Shown here in pieces: positions 48,112 to 58,262 of a DNA stretch of 64,000 nucleotides (position 1 is its first letter; every line of letters starts with the position of its first letter). Position numbers and translations under genes: made by a program. Under the pieces are notes generated by a model that was given only the letters and a program-made list of their open reading frames with translations, searched no databases and was not told where the DNA came from. Source of the stretch: Heligmosomoides polygyrus polygyrus (lineage: Eukaryota > Nematoda > Chromadorea > Rhabditida > Heligmosomidae); contig OX377206.1 of NCBI GenBank assembly GCA_947396885.1, positions 20,021,114 to 20,085,113 of the forward strand, given 5' to 3'.

Positions 48112-48747
48112 TTGTTGCAATAGACGAGCAGTTTGTTTAGCGTAGCCAAGATTGGTACAAGGCTTTATTTCGGCTGACGTTTCGGCGTTGTCGCCTTATT
48201 CAGAGCCTGGAAAAGTCGAAGTCATTTGAGAAACTACCCTCCCAAATGCCACTTCATTCTGCAGGAACCCATCCAAAAGGCTAAGAGACCAAGAGGACGA
48301 CAACGTAGAAAGTCAGGAAAAGGCTAACCTTTATGAGTGGACAAATCAATAGGAAGGACGAGTGCTTGGCTGTGACCCAGGAGCTGGCGCCGTACGTCGC
48401 CCTGTGTGGGTTTTGACCTCTGGGGCATGACCCGTTAGGTCCTTAAGGCATGTGGTCCCAAGGGCTCTATGTCATTCACCCATCTTCCGTTCAGCTAGGG
48501 TGTCAGCGGGCTAATTTGTCCACTCATAAAGGTTAGCATTTTCCTGACTTTCTACGTTGTCGTCCTCTTGGTCTCTTAGCCTTTTGGATGGGTTCCTGCA
48601 GAATGAAATGGCATTTGGGAGGGTAGTTTCTCAAATGACTTCGACTTTTCCAGGCTCTGAAGAAGGCGACAACGCCGAAACGTCAGCCGAAATAAAGCCT
48701 TGTACCAATCTTGGCTACGCTAAACAAACTACTCGACTATTGCAACA
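48112..48747. repeat. Foldback repeat with PLE-like terminal sequence in both arms
   Basis: The left arm (about 48112-48350) is inverted at about 48513-48747. Both contain GCAATAG.CGAG.AGTTTG, GGCTACGCTAAACAAACT, GCCGAAACGTCAGCCGAAAT and CCTCTTGGTCTCTTAGCC. The centre (about 160 bp) is unique. The GAAGAAGGC..GCCGAAACGTC signature resembles sequence found at the ends of Penelope-like elements, so this may be a pair of PLE terminal segments in inverse orientation. Confidence 0.65.
48657..48682 (+). ncRNA. Hammerhead-like core motif
   Basis: CTGAAGA is followed by an A, then the hairpin GGCG-ACAA-CGCC, then GAAAC. This matches a hammerhead core CTGANGA-stem II-GAAA except for an unpaired A at the base of stem II. 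The inverted arm at about 48181-48207 has CTGAATA instead of CTGAAGA, so only the right copy keeps the key G. Stem I and a cleavage site were not established. Confidence 0.35.
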
Positions 48748-49374
48748 TCAAAGATGCCAAGGTTCATCGAGAGTCGAACATGGAATGTACTCTTTCATGT
48801 TGTTGGTCTTTGAGGTGCCCGCAGGACGGCGCATGCCTGGAGAAATGGGCATGTATGTATAGTGGTAAGGCTCGGCGTCAACCAACACAATCGTGCGATA
48901 CGCCATGCTTTCTACTTTCACAGAATATCATATGGAGGCTTATGAGGGGAGTTAGTGAGCTTTGTCAGAGATTCTGAACGAGACCCTCATGGCCTTGTAG
49001 GGCACCGAACGAGGATCATAATAGATCTGTTTCGTTTTTGCTATTTGGCTAAAAATGGCAAAAACGGTATCGCTTCAATACGGGCTGATAAGGCAAAAGT
49101 GACGGTTGGAACGATATTTTCGTGCTCAGAAGTTAATCAGCAAAACGTTGGGTGCTTCAATTATAGTCAGATCATTAATAATTTCCTAGGTTTCCTAAAA
49201 TAGGTTGCCGGGTACATTAGTGATTCACTCGCAACGACTGCGGCAGCAACTTGTTGGTCGAGAGGATAGCGATGCGGTATTGAGGGTAACACGTCGAGGG
49301 TTTTGTTTTTAGAGGTGCATAAATTACAGTAGGTTGCGGTTGGTATGTATAAGTAAAGCGGTATATACAGAATA

Positions 49375-49520
49375 ACCAGTACTGTTCTTTCACAACTCCA
49401 GAAGTTGAGGAGAGGTCGAAAAACATTTCGCCCAAACATCGCCCAGGGAGGCTATCTGGGGTGCTGATCACGGATGTAATATCTATTTTTAAAATTGCGT
49501 TCGATTACAGTAGTTTACTG
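49375..49520 (+). repeat. hAT-like MITE fragment
   Basis: CAACTCCAGAAGTTGAGGAG, GAGGTCGAAAAAC and GGGGTGCTGATCACGGAT match the 25.6- and 31.5-kb elements. The terminal GGCACTATTGTACTTT is reduced to GTACTGTTCTTT. Confidence 0.6.
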
Positions 49521-49964
49521 TAGGTGTAAGTAAATCTGCCTGCATCAGTAAAATCGCTTCCCTTACCCAACGCTCGACACACCTCCCTCATGCCTGCATC
49601 GTTATCAAGTCGCCATCCAGTTGGTGCTGCAGTCGTAGCGAATGAATCACTTGAATGTGTCCTGCAGATTTATTCACGAAGGCCAAGAAATTATCAGATT
49701 GCAATGATCTAACTGGGGTTGGAACTCCAGACTTTTTGAAGGTTAATCTCAGAACACGGCAAGGCCATTCCAGGCGTTATTTTTTCCTTAAAAGCCCGCA
49801 CTGGAGTGATACTGTTTTGATGTCATTTGGACTGCCTAAGGGCACTTATCAAAAACGAAACAGAGTTCTGTGATCCTCCTCCGATTTCCCACAGTAGCAT
49901 ATAGGTCTCCTTCAGAATCTCCGGACCGAGCGCGCTGCCCCCCCCCCCCCACTTCCTCGTTAGC

Positions 49965-50150
49965 TACCTACACATTGACTTGCGGTGGCGAATCAATGGA
50001 CATGCCAGTTTTCTATTCTTCTAAGGCAATTCTGAACACAGTTTATCGAACTAATAGGGATGGATGGCTTGGTTGGTTCCATCGGGATCCGAACCTTGAT
50101 CCGATAATCGGTGCAGGGTTGGTGTCGCCTCTAAAACCACTAAGGTTCCG
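49965..50150 (-). repeat. SINE-A fragment, diverged
   Basis: Contains ACTTGCGGTGGCGA, GGGATGGATGGCTTGG and GGGATCCGAACC, in the order expected for an inverted SINE-A. The tRNA-like head beyond the B-box is lost. A 13-C run lies just left at 49938-49950. Confidence 0.5.
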
Positions 50151-50419
50151 TTTATAATGTAATAATTGGCGAAGAAAAGTATGGCTTCGATTCAAAATGT
50201 GACATGCAAAGGCTACTCTCTCAGTGATGTAGAACATGATTTGGGGATATAACAAGACGAAGGTAGTGTATTGCTGCTGCAGCTGCCACGTCAGAGGAAG
50301 TCAATTACGCATCTTCATTTCGAAGCCGTCGTGACTAGTACGTCTTGATTCCGATTACACATGGATGCATTATTTTTTTTTCAAGACGAACACTTTCCTA
50401 ATACGGTCTTGTAGAGGTG

Positions 50420-50695
50420 TGTGGCAGTGCAGTTGGAGGAGGTGCCGTCTGTCGCTTTGTCGGCGTAGGTGCCGTCTGTCGCAGCCGATTCATATGTGTG
50501 GTTCGGATTTCCTACCCAGGCCAACAAAGCTATTCACCACACCGGGCTAGATGAATTGGTGCCTGAGTTAACTGGAAAGGATAATCACTGACCTTTTCAT
50601 CAGCTGGAAACCTCAAGTCGTTCTCTGACTGAATACGCAGATCAAATTGCTTACACAACATCCCGCAAAGCAGAATATGTGACGCTTGCCCTTTA
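50420..50695 (+). repeat. SINE-A copy with small internal duplication
   Basis: GTGGCAGTGCAGTTGGAGGA replaces the usual head. AGGTGCCGTCTGTCGC occurs twice (about 50440 and 50468). GGTTCGGATTTCC and GGATGAATTGGT-like blocks follow in order. Confidence 0.6.
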
Positions 50696-50759
50696 AAAAT
50701 TACCTGAAAACAGGTTTTTTCATTGAAGTTAGAACATTAAGAGAAGGAGCAAAATGAGC

Positions 50760-51595
50760 ATGAGCATGACACCCAAACCACTCCATAAATGTGCACTTGG
50801 ATGTATATTTTTTGTTTTCCTTCCAAGATCTCTTCTACGTTTTCTGATTTTCTTAATTCGAGTGTAAAATCATTTCTTGGTTTTTCAAACATAGGGTTTT
50901 TACCACATTTTGCTCGAAATCAGCCTGATGTGGTACAGGTAACCGTGACTTGGTGCTATCGCTTTCCGCTTCTTCAAAACCTTGGGTAGTGGTTCTTGCT
51001 TTTGGCACTACTCTACTGGAACCAATACCAACAATTTAAGCTGAATTGACAACCTTCTTGTAATTCTTCCTTAAGCAGTTGGAAATTCGCAATATGTAGT
51101 TGTAATTGAAGTCACAAAAGCTGTTTGAACTACTACTATAAACGCGTTTCGTCCCTTAGACAATCAATGGCTAATAGCTAAGTTCGGCTAGGTTCCTTTA
51201 CTGAAAATCGCTAAGGGACACGAAGACTTAATCGAGTTCCATAATAAGGAAGAAATATGCTATCGATCGCTTAGAACACGTCTTACATCTGTAGTTTTTT
51301 GAGTTAGAATATTTCTTGGCAAAGGAGACCGTGAGAGAGGCGCATGAACGACAACTGAACGACTCCGCCGTCTGTAACTGATTTTGTGCGGTATGACCTG
51401 GATGTGTGAGGATAACTGTCTAACCGTGTGATGGGAGGTGAAAACCATGACACGTACGTTAGCGGAATGGGGCGCGATGCGTGGTACGTTAGCGGATCGA
51501 AGCGCGCTTCTCGCAGTGGCCGGATGGTCTAGGGGTATGATTCTCGCTTCGGGTGCGAGAGGTCCCGGGTTCGAATCCCGGTTCGGCCCGACTTT
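50760..51595 (+). repeat. Left arm of inverted duplication ending in tRNA-Pro
   Basis: This segment is the imperfect inverse of 59130-59895. Shared words include TTTGGCACTACTCTACTGGAACC, GTGTGAGGATAACTGTCTAACC and GGGAGGTGAAAACCATGACACGTACGTTAGCGGA, each found as its inverse on the right; divergence is higher at the outer end. The tRNA gene sits at the inner margin of each arm. Confidence 0.8.
51518..51589 (+). tRNA. tRNA-Pro (anticodon CGG)
   Basis: A 72-nt cloverleaf. The acceptor stem GGCCGGA pairs with TTCGGCC (one G-T pair). The D arm includes GGTCTAGGGGTATGA, the anticodon stem CTCGC/GCGAG encloses TTCGGGT, and the anticodon CGG is at 51550-51552. The T arm CCGGGTTCGAATCCCGG is perfect. 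Discriminator C. Internal A and B boxes are intact, and a TTTT terminator follows within 5 bases. It should decode CCG codons. Confidence 0.97.
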
Positions 51596-51670
51596 TGCAT
51601 TTACGTCACTTACAGAAGTTTCCTATGCGCAAGTGTTACTTTGGATTTTAAACACCTGCCAATGTTTGTA

Positions 51671-51864
51671 TTAGGTTGTAACGAATTAAATGGCACTGGC
51701 TCGCGCCATTTTTTGGCGCGTCTTTACGCGTTTGATCAAGAACAAACCGTAACATGTGGCATATCATTTAGAAGTTGCTCTACCGGTGAATACCAAATTT
51801 TCTATGTAAAAGTGGGAAAACTTTAGAGTTTTATTGACTTTTTTGCAGATGGACAAAAGGGTAA
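51671..51864 (+). mobile_element. Mariner 5' end fragment
   Basis: Matches the first roughly 195 bp of the mariner at 52446: TIR TTAGGTTGTAACGAATTAAA preceded by TA, then the untranslated leader ending TTTTTTGCAG, ATG and the first four codons. Similarity then stops. A short GCGCAAACTTTGCGC-type hairpin in the leader of the other copy is replaced here by TTGC. Confidence 0.85.
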
Positions 51865-51989
51865 AAGTTAGGTCCTACTCTTCCGCTGGATTTATTGCGT
51901 TAAAAATACTTTATTTCTTCATACAGGAAAAATATAGCACATACCTCTATTTATTAGATTAGCTATATTTGAGAATTTATCCTAATATT

Positions 51990-52285
51990 GGCGCGTGTAG
52001 CGCAGTCGGAGGAGGCGCCGGCTGTCGTGTGCACCCGATACCAGGTTCCTGATTCGGATATACCGCCCAGGCCAACCAAGCCTTCCATCCCTTCGGGGTC
52101 GGTGAATTGGTACCAGACTTGTCTGGGAAGGATAGAGCGTTGACTTGTTCATCGGCTGGCCACCGCAAGACATTCTATGGCCATTCAAATCGCCTCCACG
52201 ACATCCCCTAGAATTAGAATGCACGGCGCATCCCAAAAGGGATTGAGTAACGCCGTCCTTTATCCTTATCCTTTATCCTAATATT
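51990..52285 (+). repeat. SINE-A copy, near complete
   Basis: Starts GCGTGTAGCGCAGTCGGAGG. It continues with ATACCAGGTTCCTGATTCGG and GGTACCAGACTTGTCTGGGA, and ends in TTTATCC-type units at 52257-52280. It is the closest match to the 35.1-kb copy. Confidence 0.85.
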
Positions 52286-52631
52286 CATACGAATAGGAGG
52301 ATCTTTTATTGTTAAGTGTTGCCGGGGAAGAAGCGCATGTTATTTTGCCTGTTTCCGATCGTTGAAATTCGTTGAAGGTAATTTATTATGCTATAATAAT
52401 TAGTATAGTTATTTCTACAATAATGAATATATTTATAAGAAAATATTAGGTTGTAACGAATTAAATGGCACTGGCTCGCGCCATTTTCTGGCGCGTCTTT
52501 ACGCGTTTGATGAAGAACAAACCGTAACATGTGGCATATCATTTAGAAGCGCAAACTTTGCGCTACCGAAGAGTACCAAATTTTCTATGTAAAAGTGGGA
52601 AAACTTTAGAGTTTTATTGACTTTTTTGCAG

Positions 52632-55600
52632 ATGGACAAAAGGGTGATCCGAGGCATTTACTTGTATGAATTCAAGCTGGGCACTACAGCTAAGGAGGCG
52701 GACGAGAAGATCAACGCCGCATTCGGTCAAGGATGTTCCACAATTCGGACAACGTATCGTTGGTATCAGAAGTTCCGGAATGGAGATGAGAGCTTGGAAG
52801 AACATGAAGGTCGTGGGAGGCATAGTGATGTTGATGAGGACAAGCTGAGAGATGTGGTAGAGGAGGATCCACACAAAGGTACCAGGGAGATAGCGAAGGT
52901 TCTTGGCGTCAGTTACAACACAGCTGCCCGGCATCTGAAGGAAATTGGAAGGACCAAAAAGCTGGAAAGATGGGTGCCTCACGAGCTGTCTGAGGAGCAA
53001 AGAAACCGACGATATGAGATCTCGTCCGCACTGCTTCTACGGAACGAAACGGACCCATTCGTTGATCGCATCGTAACCTTTGACGAGAAATGGATAATGT
53101 ACGACAACAGGCGACGATCGGCACAGTGGGTGGACAGCGATGAGAGCCCCAAGGTTTTTGAGAAGCCGGAATTGCACCAAAAGAAAGTAATGGTGACAGT
53201 ATGGTGGTGTTTTTCATGTTTCATGTTTCATGTTTCATGTTTATAATAGCCAAACAACAACAATTAAAACAAAAATGAACAAGAAAGGTGGCTATGATTG
53301 GCCATATAAGGAAGTCTAACAGCGTCAAATAAAGGACTGGTATTTGCATCGCCAAAGAGTAGTTCTGAGTTTTATTTCTTATAATAAAGAAATGATCTGT
53401 AAAAGCTGCTAAAAGTAGCAGAAACGACAAAAAATATAAGGTTGCAAAAAAAAATGCAGACCTCGCCGTAAAGATATCTGAATATGATCTGTAAAAAGCG
53501 CTACGTCTACGACCTTCTACGCTAGCGATTCTGAGGCGGGCCCTGTATCTCAAAGGCCTCTTTAAACTGGTACGCACCCCAGGCGCTGCGTAGGAGGGAG
53601 GAGCGCATGCTGAAGTATATTGCATTCGGCGAGTGGAAATCCTAGAGTTGAAAAAGAAAAGAAAAATAAAGTTGTCATTAAAATACAAAGAAATGTAATT
53701 AAGGACTACTCTTAAGCAATGCAAATACCTAGCTTCACGTGAGAAGCGAGTCGGCAAAGCAGGAAAACACAGACAAACAGTGCAGAACTTCAAAAAAAAA
53801 TGAAAAAAATTGTGGGCAAAAATTTTGAAAGCAGTAAGGAATCGAACACAGCTAGTGAAACGGTATGGAGACACTGCTGCAGGATGAGAGATCACAGGGC
53901 GAATGTGTCGCTGAGAAAAAGGAATTGCTGAGAAGGACCTGGAGCCGATCCTGCAATAGTTCACAGTTGCTCTTGATGAATTCACTCTATAATTTAGCTT
54001 AGAAGAACCCCTGTTGCTTGAGATGATGCTCAAGTTTTCGAATGAAAATGGCCGGTGACGATGACGAGACTACAGCAATGGGTAAATCATTCCAAACTCG
54101 CGCAGCTCGTACTAGGAATGACTCCAAAAACTGTTGGCTACGAACTCTTCCTGTGGACAAACGCCATGGATGACCTCTCGTTCTGCTGCTAAATTCTAAA
54201 CGATTAAACAATTCATTAATATCCACATCTAAACAATTATTAATTATTTGGAAAATTAGATTTTGATCATATATAACTCTTCTTAGTAGCAGGGATGTGC
54301 CACCAAGAAGAGTCATCCTTTCACGATATCCAACATCAAACAGTCCCTTTCTCATGAAGATTTGCTTCGTAAATTTTTTCTGAACCTTTTCAATTTTCTC
54401 AATGTACGTCCGCTTTGATGGCGACCAAATAGGTGTGCAGTACTCTAGCAATGGTCTAACGTACATAGTGAAAAGTCTAAAAAGCGTAGAACTGTTTCGA
54501 GTTTGGAAGGCGCGTAGAATAAAGTTGGACTTCCTATGCGCCGCAGACACAATATCATCAACGTATTTTTCGAAGGAAAGAGTGTTTGAATAGGAGATGC
54601 CGAGGTCTCGTACAGATGTTGAGATTCCAACAACGTTAGGTCCTAGGCAAAATTGTATGCCTTGTGGGTGATTTTTACCGATGCACATGATGGTGGTTTT
54701 TTCATAGGAGATATCGAGCATCCATTTTTTAGACCACATGTATACGGCATCCAAAGCTTGCTGAAAATTTTCCGCATTGTTGTAACAGTAAAATTTGGAG
54801 TCATCCGCATAAATAGAGCAGTGCACCCCGCGAGGAAGGCAAGTTGGCAGATCATTTATATAGAGGAGAAACATTAGGGGGCCTAAACACGTTCCCTGTG
54901 AAACGCCACTGGGAGTTTCGTATGTGTCTGAAGCAGCACAGTTTATCCAGACCCTCTGTGTACGTCCTATTAGAAACGACTGCAAAAATTTTAAAAGGCA
55001 TCCTTCTATACCGTAAGCGCGAAGCTTAATAAGTAGGAGGTCAAGATTAATAGAATCAAATGCCTTTTTGTAGTCTAGATAACACACAGTAACGTGTCCG
55101 TGAGAGTCAATTATCTTCTGCCAAATAGGAACAGTTGAACTAAGAGCTGTCACAGTAGACTTCTTTTCAAGAAATCCATGCTGAAATTTTGTAAGAAGAT
55201 TTCTTTCACTAAGATAACTGTAGAGCTGACTGCGTACAATCCTCTCCAGCACCTTACTTGTTGAGGACGTAAGACAGACAGGCCTATAGTTTTTAAAGTC
55301 GGTCTTTTCTCCTTTTTTAAAAATTGGTTTAACAATGCTTTCCTTCCACATTGATGGAGATTCACCGTGAAGAAGACACCAATTGAAGAGAAGTGTGAGA
55401 ACAGGGACCAGTCCAATTGCTGCCTTCTTGAGGAAAATGTATGGGATACCATCCGGTGAAGTGGAGTTGCGTGCTGGTAAGCCAGTGAGCGTTTTGTATA
55501 CCAGTTCACTGTTAATGTCAAGAAAATCTAGCTTTGATTCGGTAAATAGCGGACAATCAACTTGTCGATTTGGGTACTGTTTATATACCGACTTGAAAAA

Positions 55601-58262
55601 AGATGCGAAAACTTTTGCTTTTTCGGCGTCGGACTTACAAAGCACACCACTGTCACCGAAAATTGATCCAATACCCTTATTCAACTTCAGTCGTCCATTT
55701 ACGAAACTATAAAATGCCTTAGGGTTCTTTACTCGTGCTATTCTTTCCTCATTCTGCAAGCTTAGTTTCGCCAACTCTCTTTTTAGCTTTCTAGAGAAAC
55801 GAATGTATTTCTGAGCGCCTATTCTTGTTCGGGCTAAGTAGAGACTTTTTACTTTGTTTGCAAGCTTCTTTATTCTCATTGGATAGCGGTACTCGCTTCC
55901 ACTGGTTTTGATTGGGACATATTCTCTAATAAGTTGATAGCAATTCAGTAGGTAGAAGGAGTAATATTCATCTGCAGACTGACAAAGCGACATTTCGCTA
56001 CGCCAATTGATCTGCAGAAGTCTTTGACAAATCGCGGAATAGTCACCCCTAGCGAAATCGTATCGTGAATAGTTAGGTGATCCTTTCATTCCCTTTAAAC
56101 TGAAATGGAAGGACACCATGTTGTGATCGGATGTTGAAAACGGTTCACAGACTCGCACATCATTAATGACATCCACGTTGTTTGTTAAGACTACATCTAG
56201 AATATTATATCCCAGCGTTGGAGCTCTAACCAGTTGTGAGAATGAGTACTCATTGCAGAATCTGTAGAAATCCCGGGCCGACCCATAGACTTTGGACGCC
56301 ATACCTGTATGACACCATTCAATAGTGGGGAAGTTCAGGTCTCCTAAAATTATACAATTCGAACTTTCCTCTAGTACCTCCGAAATAAATGATAAGGCCT
56401 CGTGAAACTTCGATGAAACACAAGTCGGGCTTCTATAGAACAAAATAAAATACGTGGTTTGTTCTTCAACATTCACGCAAAGGATCAAGCACTGGCAATA
56501 AGGTGAGAAATTTCGTGAAGCGAACAAATGGTGCGGCAGCTGACCTAGGACCAAAGCCAGTACACCACCTCCAGAATTGTAACCCTCCCTATCGCATCTA
56601 TAGATTTGATAGGAAGGGTGGGGGCATAAGGAGGCGTCGCTAATGAGGTCTGGCTTACACCATGTTTCCGTGACAAAAACTATAAGAGGTGCAGCAGTAT
56701 ATAGCAAATGTTGCAGGTCGGGAAGCTTGTTGCGAATTGAGCGCGAGTTGAAGAGGAAAACTATGTCAGGAAAAGCAGTGATGTTAGATGACGTAGTTGT
56801 TCTGGGTTCAAGAATCTTGTGTGGAACATAGTTGGAACAAGTTAGGAGGTCATTGTCCTAAGCCTGCGAAGGCGAAGGTGAATAATAAGGGCGTGCTCGC
56901 ATGTTGTTCTGAACGTTGGAAGCTCGTTCCCCGCCAACTTGACCAGACGCTGAAGAAACCATGGATGTACTCAAGTCCTCATTACGCCTCGGCAGTTCGC
57001 GGGGGAACTTGAGCTTGAAGATATCGAAATCCCGAACAACATAAATGAGGCGACCCTCCCTAGCATTGAGGTCTCCCGCCTCCTTACGCAACGCCTTGTC
57101 CAATTCGAGCTCCTCGGGTGTGTAATCCCTTCGAATGAACAAAGCGTTGCGTAAGGCTCTTTCTACCGCTACGCATATGGGACAGAAGGGCGTCCCTAAG
57201 GCCTTGACTAGGGAGGGAGATCTTAATAATACGCCCTCGACCTCCGCTTCTGTGGGGCCTGCCGGGAGGATGACGCTGGGCAGTAATACGCCCAGCCTCA
57301 AACTCGCGAATGAGGTCCTCATTTCCAGACGTAAACACTTCTTCCTTCAGAATCTCACGATCGAATCGGCGAGTTTCCTCGTCGTTCGACTGTTCATCGA
57401 TTCCGACCCACGTGATCTTGCGTTGCTTTTCATCGATTTTTTCCTTATCCGCATTTATTTTAACTATTGTGGAATACAGCAGACTCTTCTGTACTGACGG
57501 CACACTATTTTTGCAATTTATCTTCGCCTCTAAATCGGACAGTCTAGCCAAGATCGCGTTTTGCGTGGATTGAACTTCGCTGATCAAAGCGAAGAAGCGA
57601 TCGAAGGACGACGCGAACACACTTTGAATACTACTGGAGTAGGAATCAAATTTCTCAATCAACTTACTAGCCCATAAGGGCATCTCCGCATCGTTCTCCT
57701 CGCCGGCTGCAGTCGTCTTCTTCGCTAATTGCCTGCCCATATTAGAGAGTGCCAGAGAATACTAGGATGTCAGAAAAATACAGCGCCGCCGGTCAGGATG
57801 AACGCACTGCACGAATGTTCGCTGGGAATTATTCACCACAGCTTCCTCCCCCCCCCCGGTGAATCCATCACGGCAGAGAAGTACTGCATTGAAATTGAAG
57901 AAATGATGAAAAAGTTGAAGGATATCCGGCCGGCCTTGGTAAACCGAAGGCGAGTTCTCCTTCTGCACGACAATGCTCGCCCCCATGTAGCACGAATGAC
58001 GCTGCAGAAATTGAATGAGCTGAGCATTGAAACTCTACCACATCCTCCGTTTTCTCCCGACCTCTCCCCAACAGACTACCATTTCTTCAAGCATCTTGGC
58101 GACTTCTTGGTAGGGAAAATATTCAAATACCAACAGGATGCCGAAAGTGCCTTCGAAGATTTCGTCAATTCCAGAACTTCTGATTTTTATGCTACTGGGA
58201 TAAAAAAGCTTGTGTCACGTTGGCAAAGATGTGTAGAATCAGAAGGTTTTTATATCGATTAA
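52632..58262 (+). CDS. Mariner transposase, split by LINE insertion, otherwise open
   Basis: The two halves, 52632-53211 and 57820-58262, together make 1023 nt (340 codons plus stop) in one frame with no other defect seen. Order: N-terminal helix-turn-helix (GTTAKEADEKINAAFGQG), second DNA-binding part (GTREIAKVLGVSYNTAARHL), WVPHEL linker, then TFDEKW with the first Asp at 53082-53084. After the insertion come HDNARPHVA (second Asp 57969-57971) and SPDLSPTDYHFF (third Asp 58074-58076), 34 residues apart. The family excises and inserts the element at TA. Resemblance to Hsmar1 and the hookworm bandit element is from memory. The C10 run at 57848-57857 encodes extra prolines (SFLPPPGES). Confidence 0.88.
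53999..56857 (-). CDS. CR1 ORF2: endonuclease plus reverse transcriptase
   Basis: An open frame of over 900 codons. The AP-like endonuclease comes first: FLFNSRSIRNK (its Asn motif, near 56755), then VTETWCKPDL, GDLN at 56333-56344 and SDHN at 56120-56131. The reverse transcriptase follows: FYSFVNGRLKLN, NYRPVCLTSS, YLDYKKAFDSINLDLL (catalytic Asp), SGVSQGTCLGPLMF and YADD at 54800-54811, then a thumb region. It ends RKLEHHLKQQGFF-stop at 53999. The protein nicks target DNA and copies the LINE RNA there. No ATG precedes the endonuclease motif; the frame opens directly after the ORF1 TAG. No internal stop was seen, so this copy looks recent. Confidence 0.88.
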   Translation of the reverse strand, partial: DNDLLTCSNYVPHKILEPRTTTSSNITAFPDIVFLFNSRSIRNKLPDLQHLLYTAAPLIVFVTETWCKPDLISDASLCPHPSYQIYRCDREGYNSGGGVLALVLGQLPHHLFASRNFSPYCQCLILCVNVEEQTTYFILFYRSPTCVSSKFHEALSFISEVLEESSNCIILGDLNFPTIEWCHTGMASKVYGSARDFYRFCNEYSFSQLVRAPTLGYNILDVVLTNNVDVINDVRVCEPFSTSDHNMVSFHFSLKGMKGSPNYSRYDFARGDYSAICQRLLQINWRSEMSLCQSADEYYSFYLLNCYQLIREYVPIKTSGSEYRYPMRIKKLANKVKSLYLARTRIGAQKYIRFSRKLKRELAKLSLQNEERIARVKNPKAFYSFVNGRLKLNKGIGSIFGDSGVLCKSDAEKAKVFASFFKSVYKQYPNRQVDCPLFTESKLDFLDINSELVYKTLTGLPARNSTSPDGIPYIFLKKAAIGLVPVLTLLFNWCLLHGESPSMWKESIVKPIFKKGEKTDFKNYRPVCLTSSTSKVLERIVRSQLYSYLSERNLLTKFQHGFLEKKSTVTALSSTVPIWQKIIDSHGHVTVCYLDYKKAFDSINLDLLLIKLRAYGIEGCLLKFLQSFLIGRTQRVWINCAASDTYETPSGVSQGTCLGPLMFLLYINDLPTCLPRGVHCSIYADDSKFYCYNNAENFQQALDAVYMWSKKWMLDISYEKTTIMCIGKNHPQGIQFCLGPNVVGISTSVRDLGISYSNTLSFEKYVDDIVSAAHRKSNFILRAFQTRNSSTLFRLFTMYVRPLLEYCTPIWSPSKRTYIEKIEKVQKKFTKQIFMRKGLFDVGYRERMTLLGGTSLLLRRVIYDQNLIFQIINNCLDVDINELFNRLEFSSRTRGHPWRLSTGRVRSQQFLESFLVRAARVWNDLPIAVVSSSSPAIFIRKLEHHLKQQGFF
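56858..57740 (-). pseudogene. CR1 ORF1 protein, one frameshift
   Basis: The first part starts at ATG 57740 (MGRQLAKKTTAAGEENDAEM) with a predicted coiled coil (SDLEAKINCK region) and a basic stretch (RPHRSGGRGRIIKISL). A one-base shift near 57140-57150 moves to a second frame with RRDYTPEELELDKALRKEAG and REGRLIYVVRDFDIFKLKF. The latter is typical of LINE ORF1 RNA-binding proteins. It ends SPSQA-TAG at 56858-56860. ORF1 proteins coat LINE RNA and act as nucleic-acid chaperones. The shift would block full-length ORF1, unless frameshifting occurs. Confidence 0.75.

Larger units (their letters stand above)
53212..57815 (-). mobile_element. CR1 LINE, apparently full length, inside mariner
   Basis: A minus-strand element of about 4.6 kb with a short 5' leader (57741-57815), ORF1, ORF2, a roughly 790-bp 3' region and a 3' microsatellite of CATGAAA units (53216-53240). 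A 4-bp duplication TGTT flanks it (53208-53211, 57816-57819). CR1 elements typically end in short tandem repeats and make short or no target duplications, which fits. Confidence 0.88.

Noticed and set aside
48112..48747. CRISPR-like array
   Set aside because: Repeats are inverted, not regularly spaced direct repeats, and occur only twice.
53221..54033. 270-codon minus-strand frame
   Set aside because: It lies in the 3' untranslated part of the CR1 LINE and overlaps the end of ORF2 in another frame. It has no recognisable domain and ends in the ATGAAAC tail.
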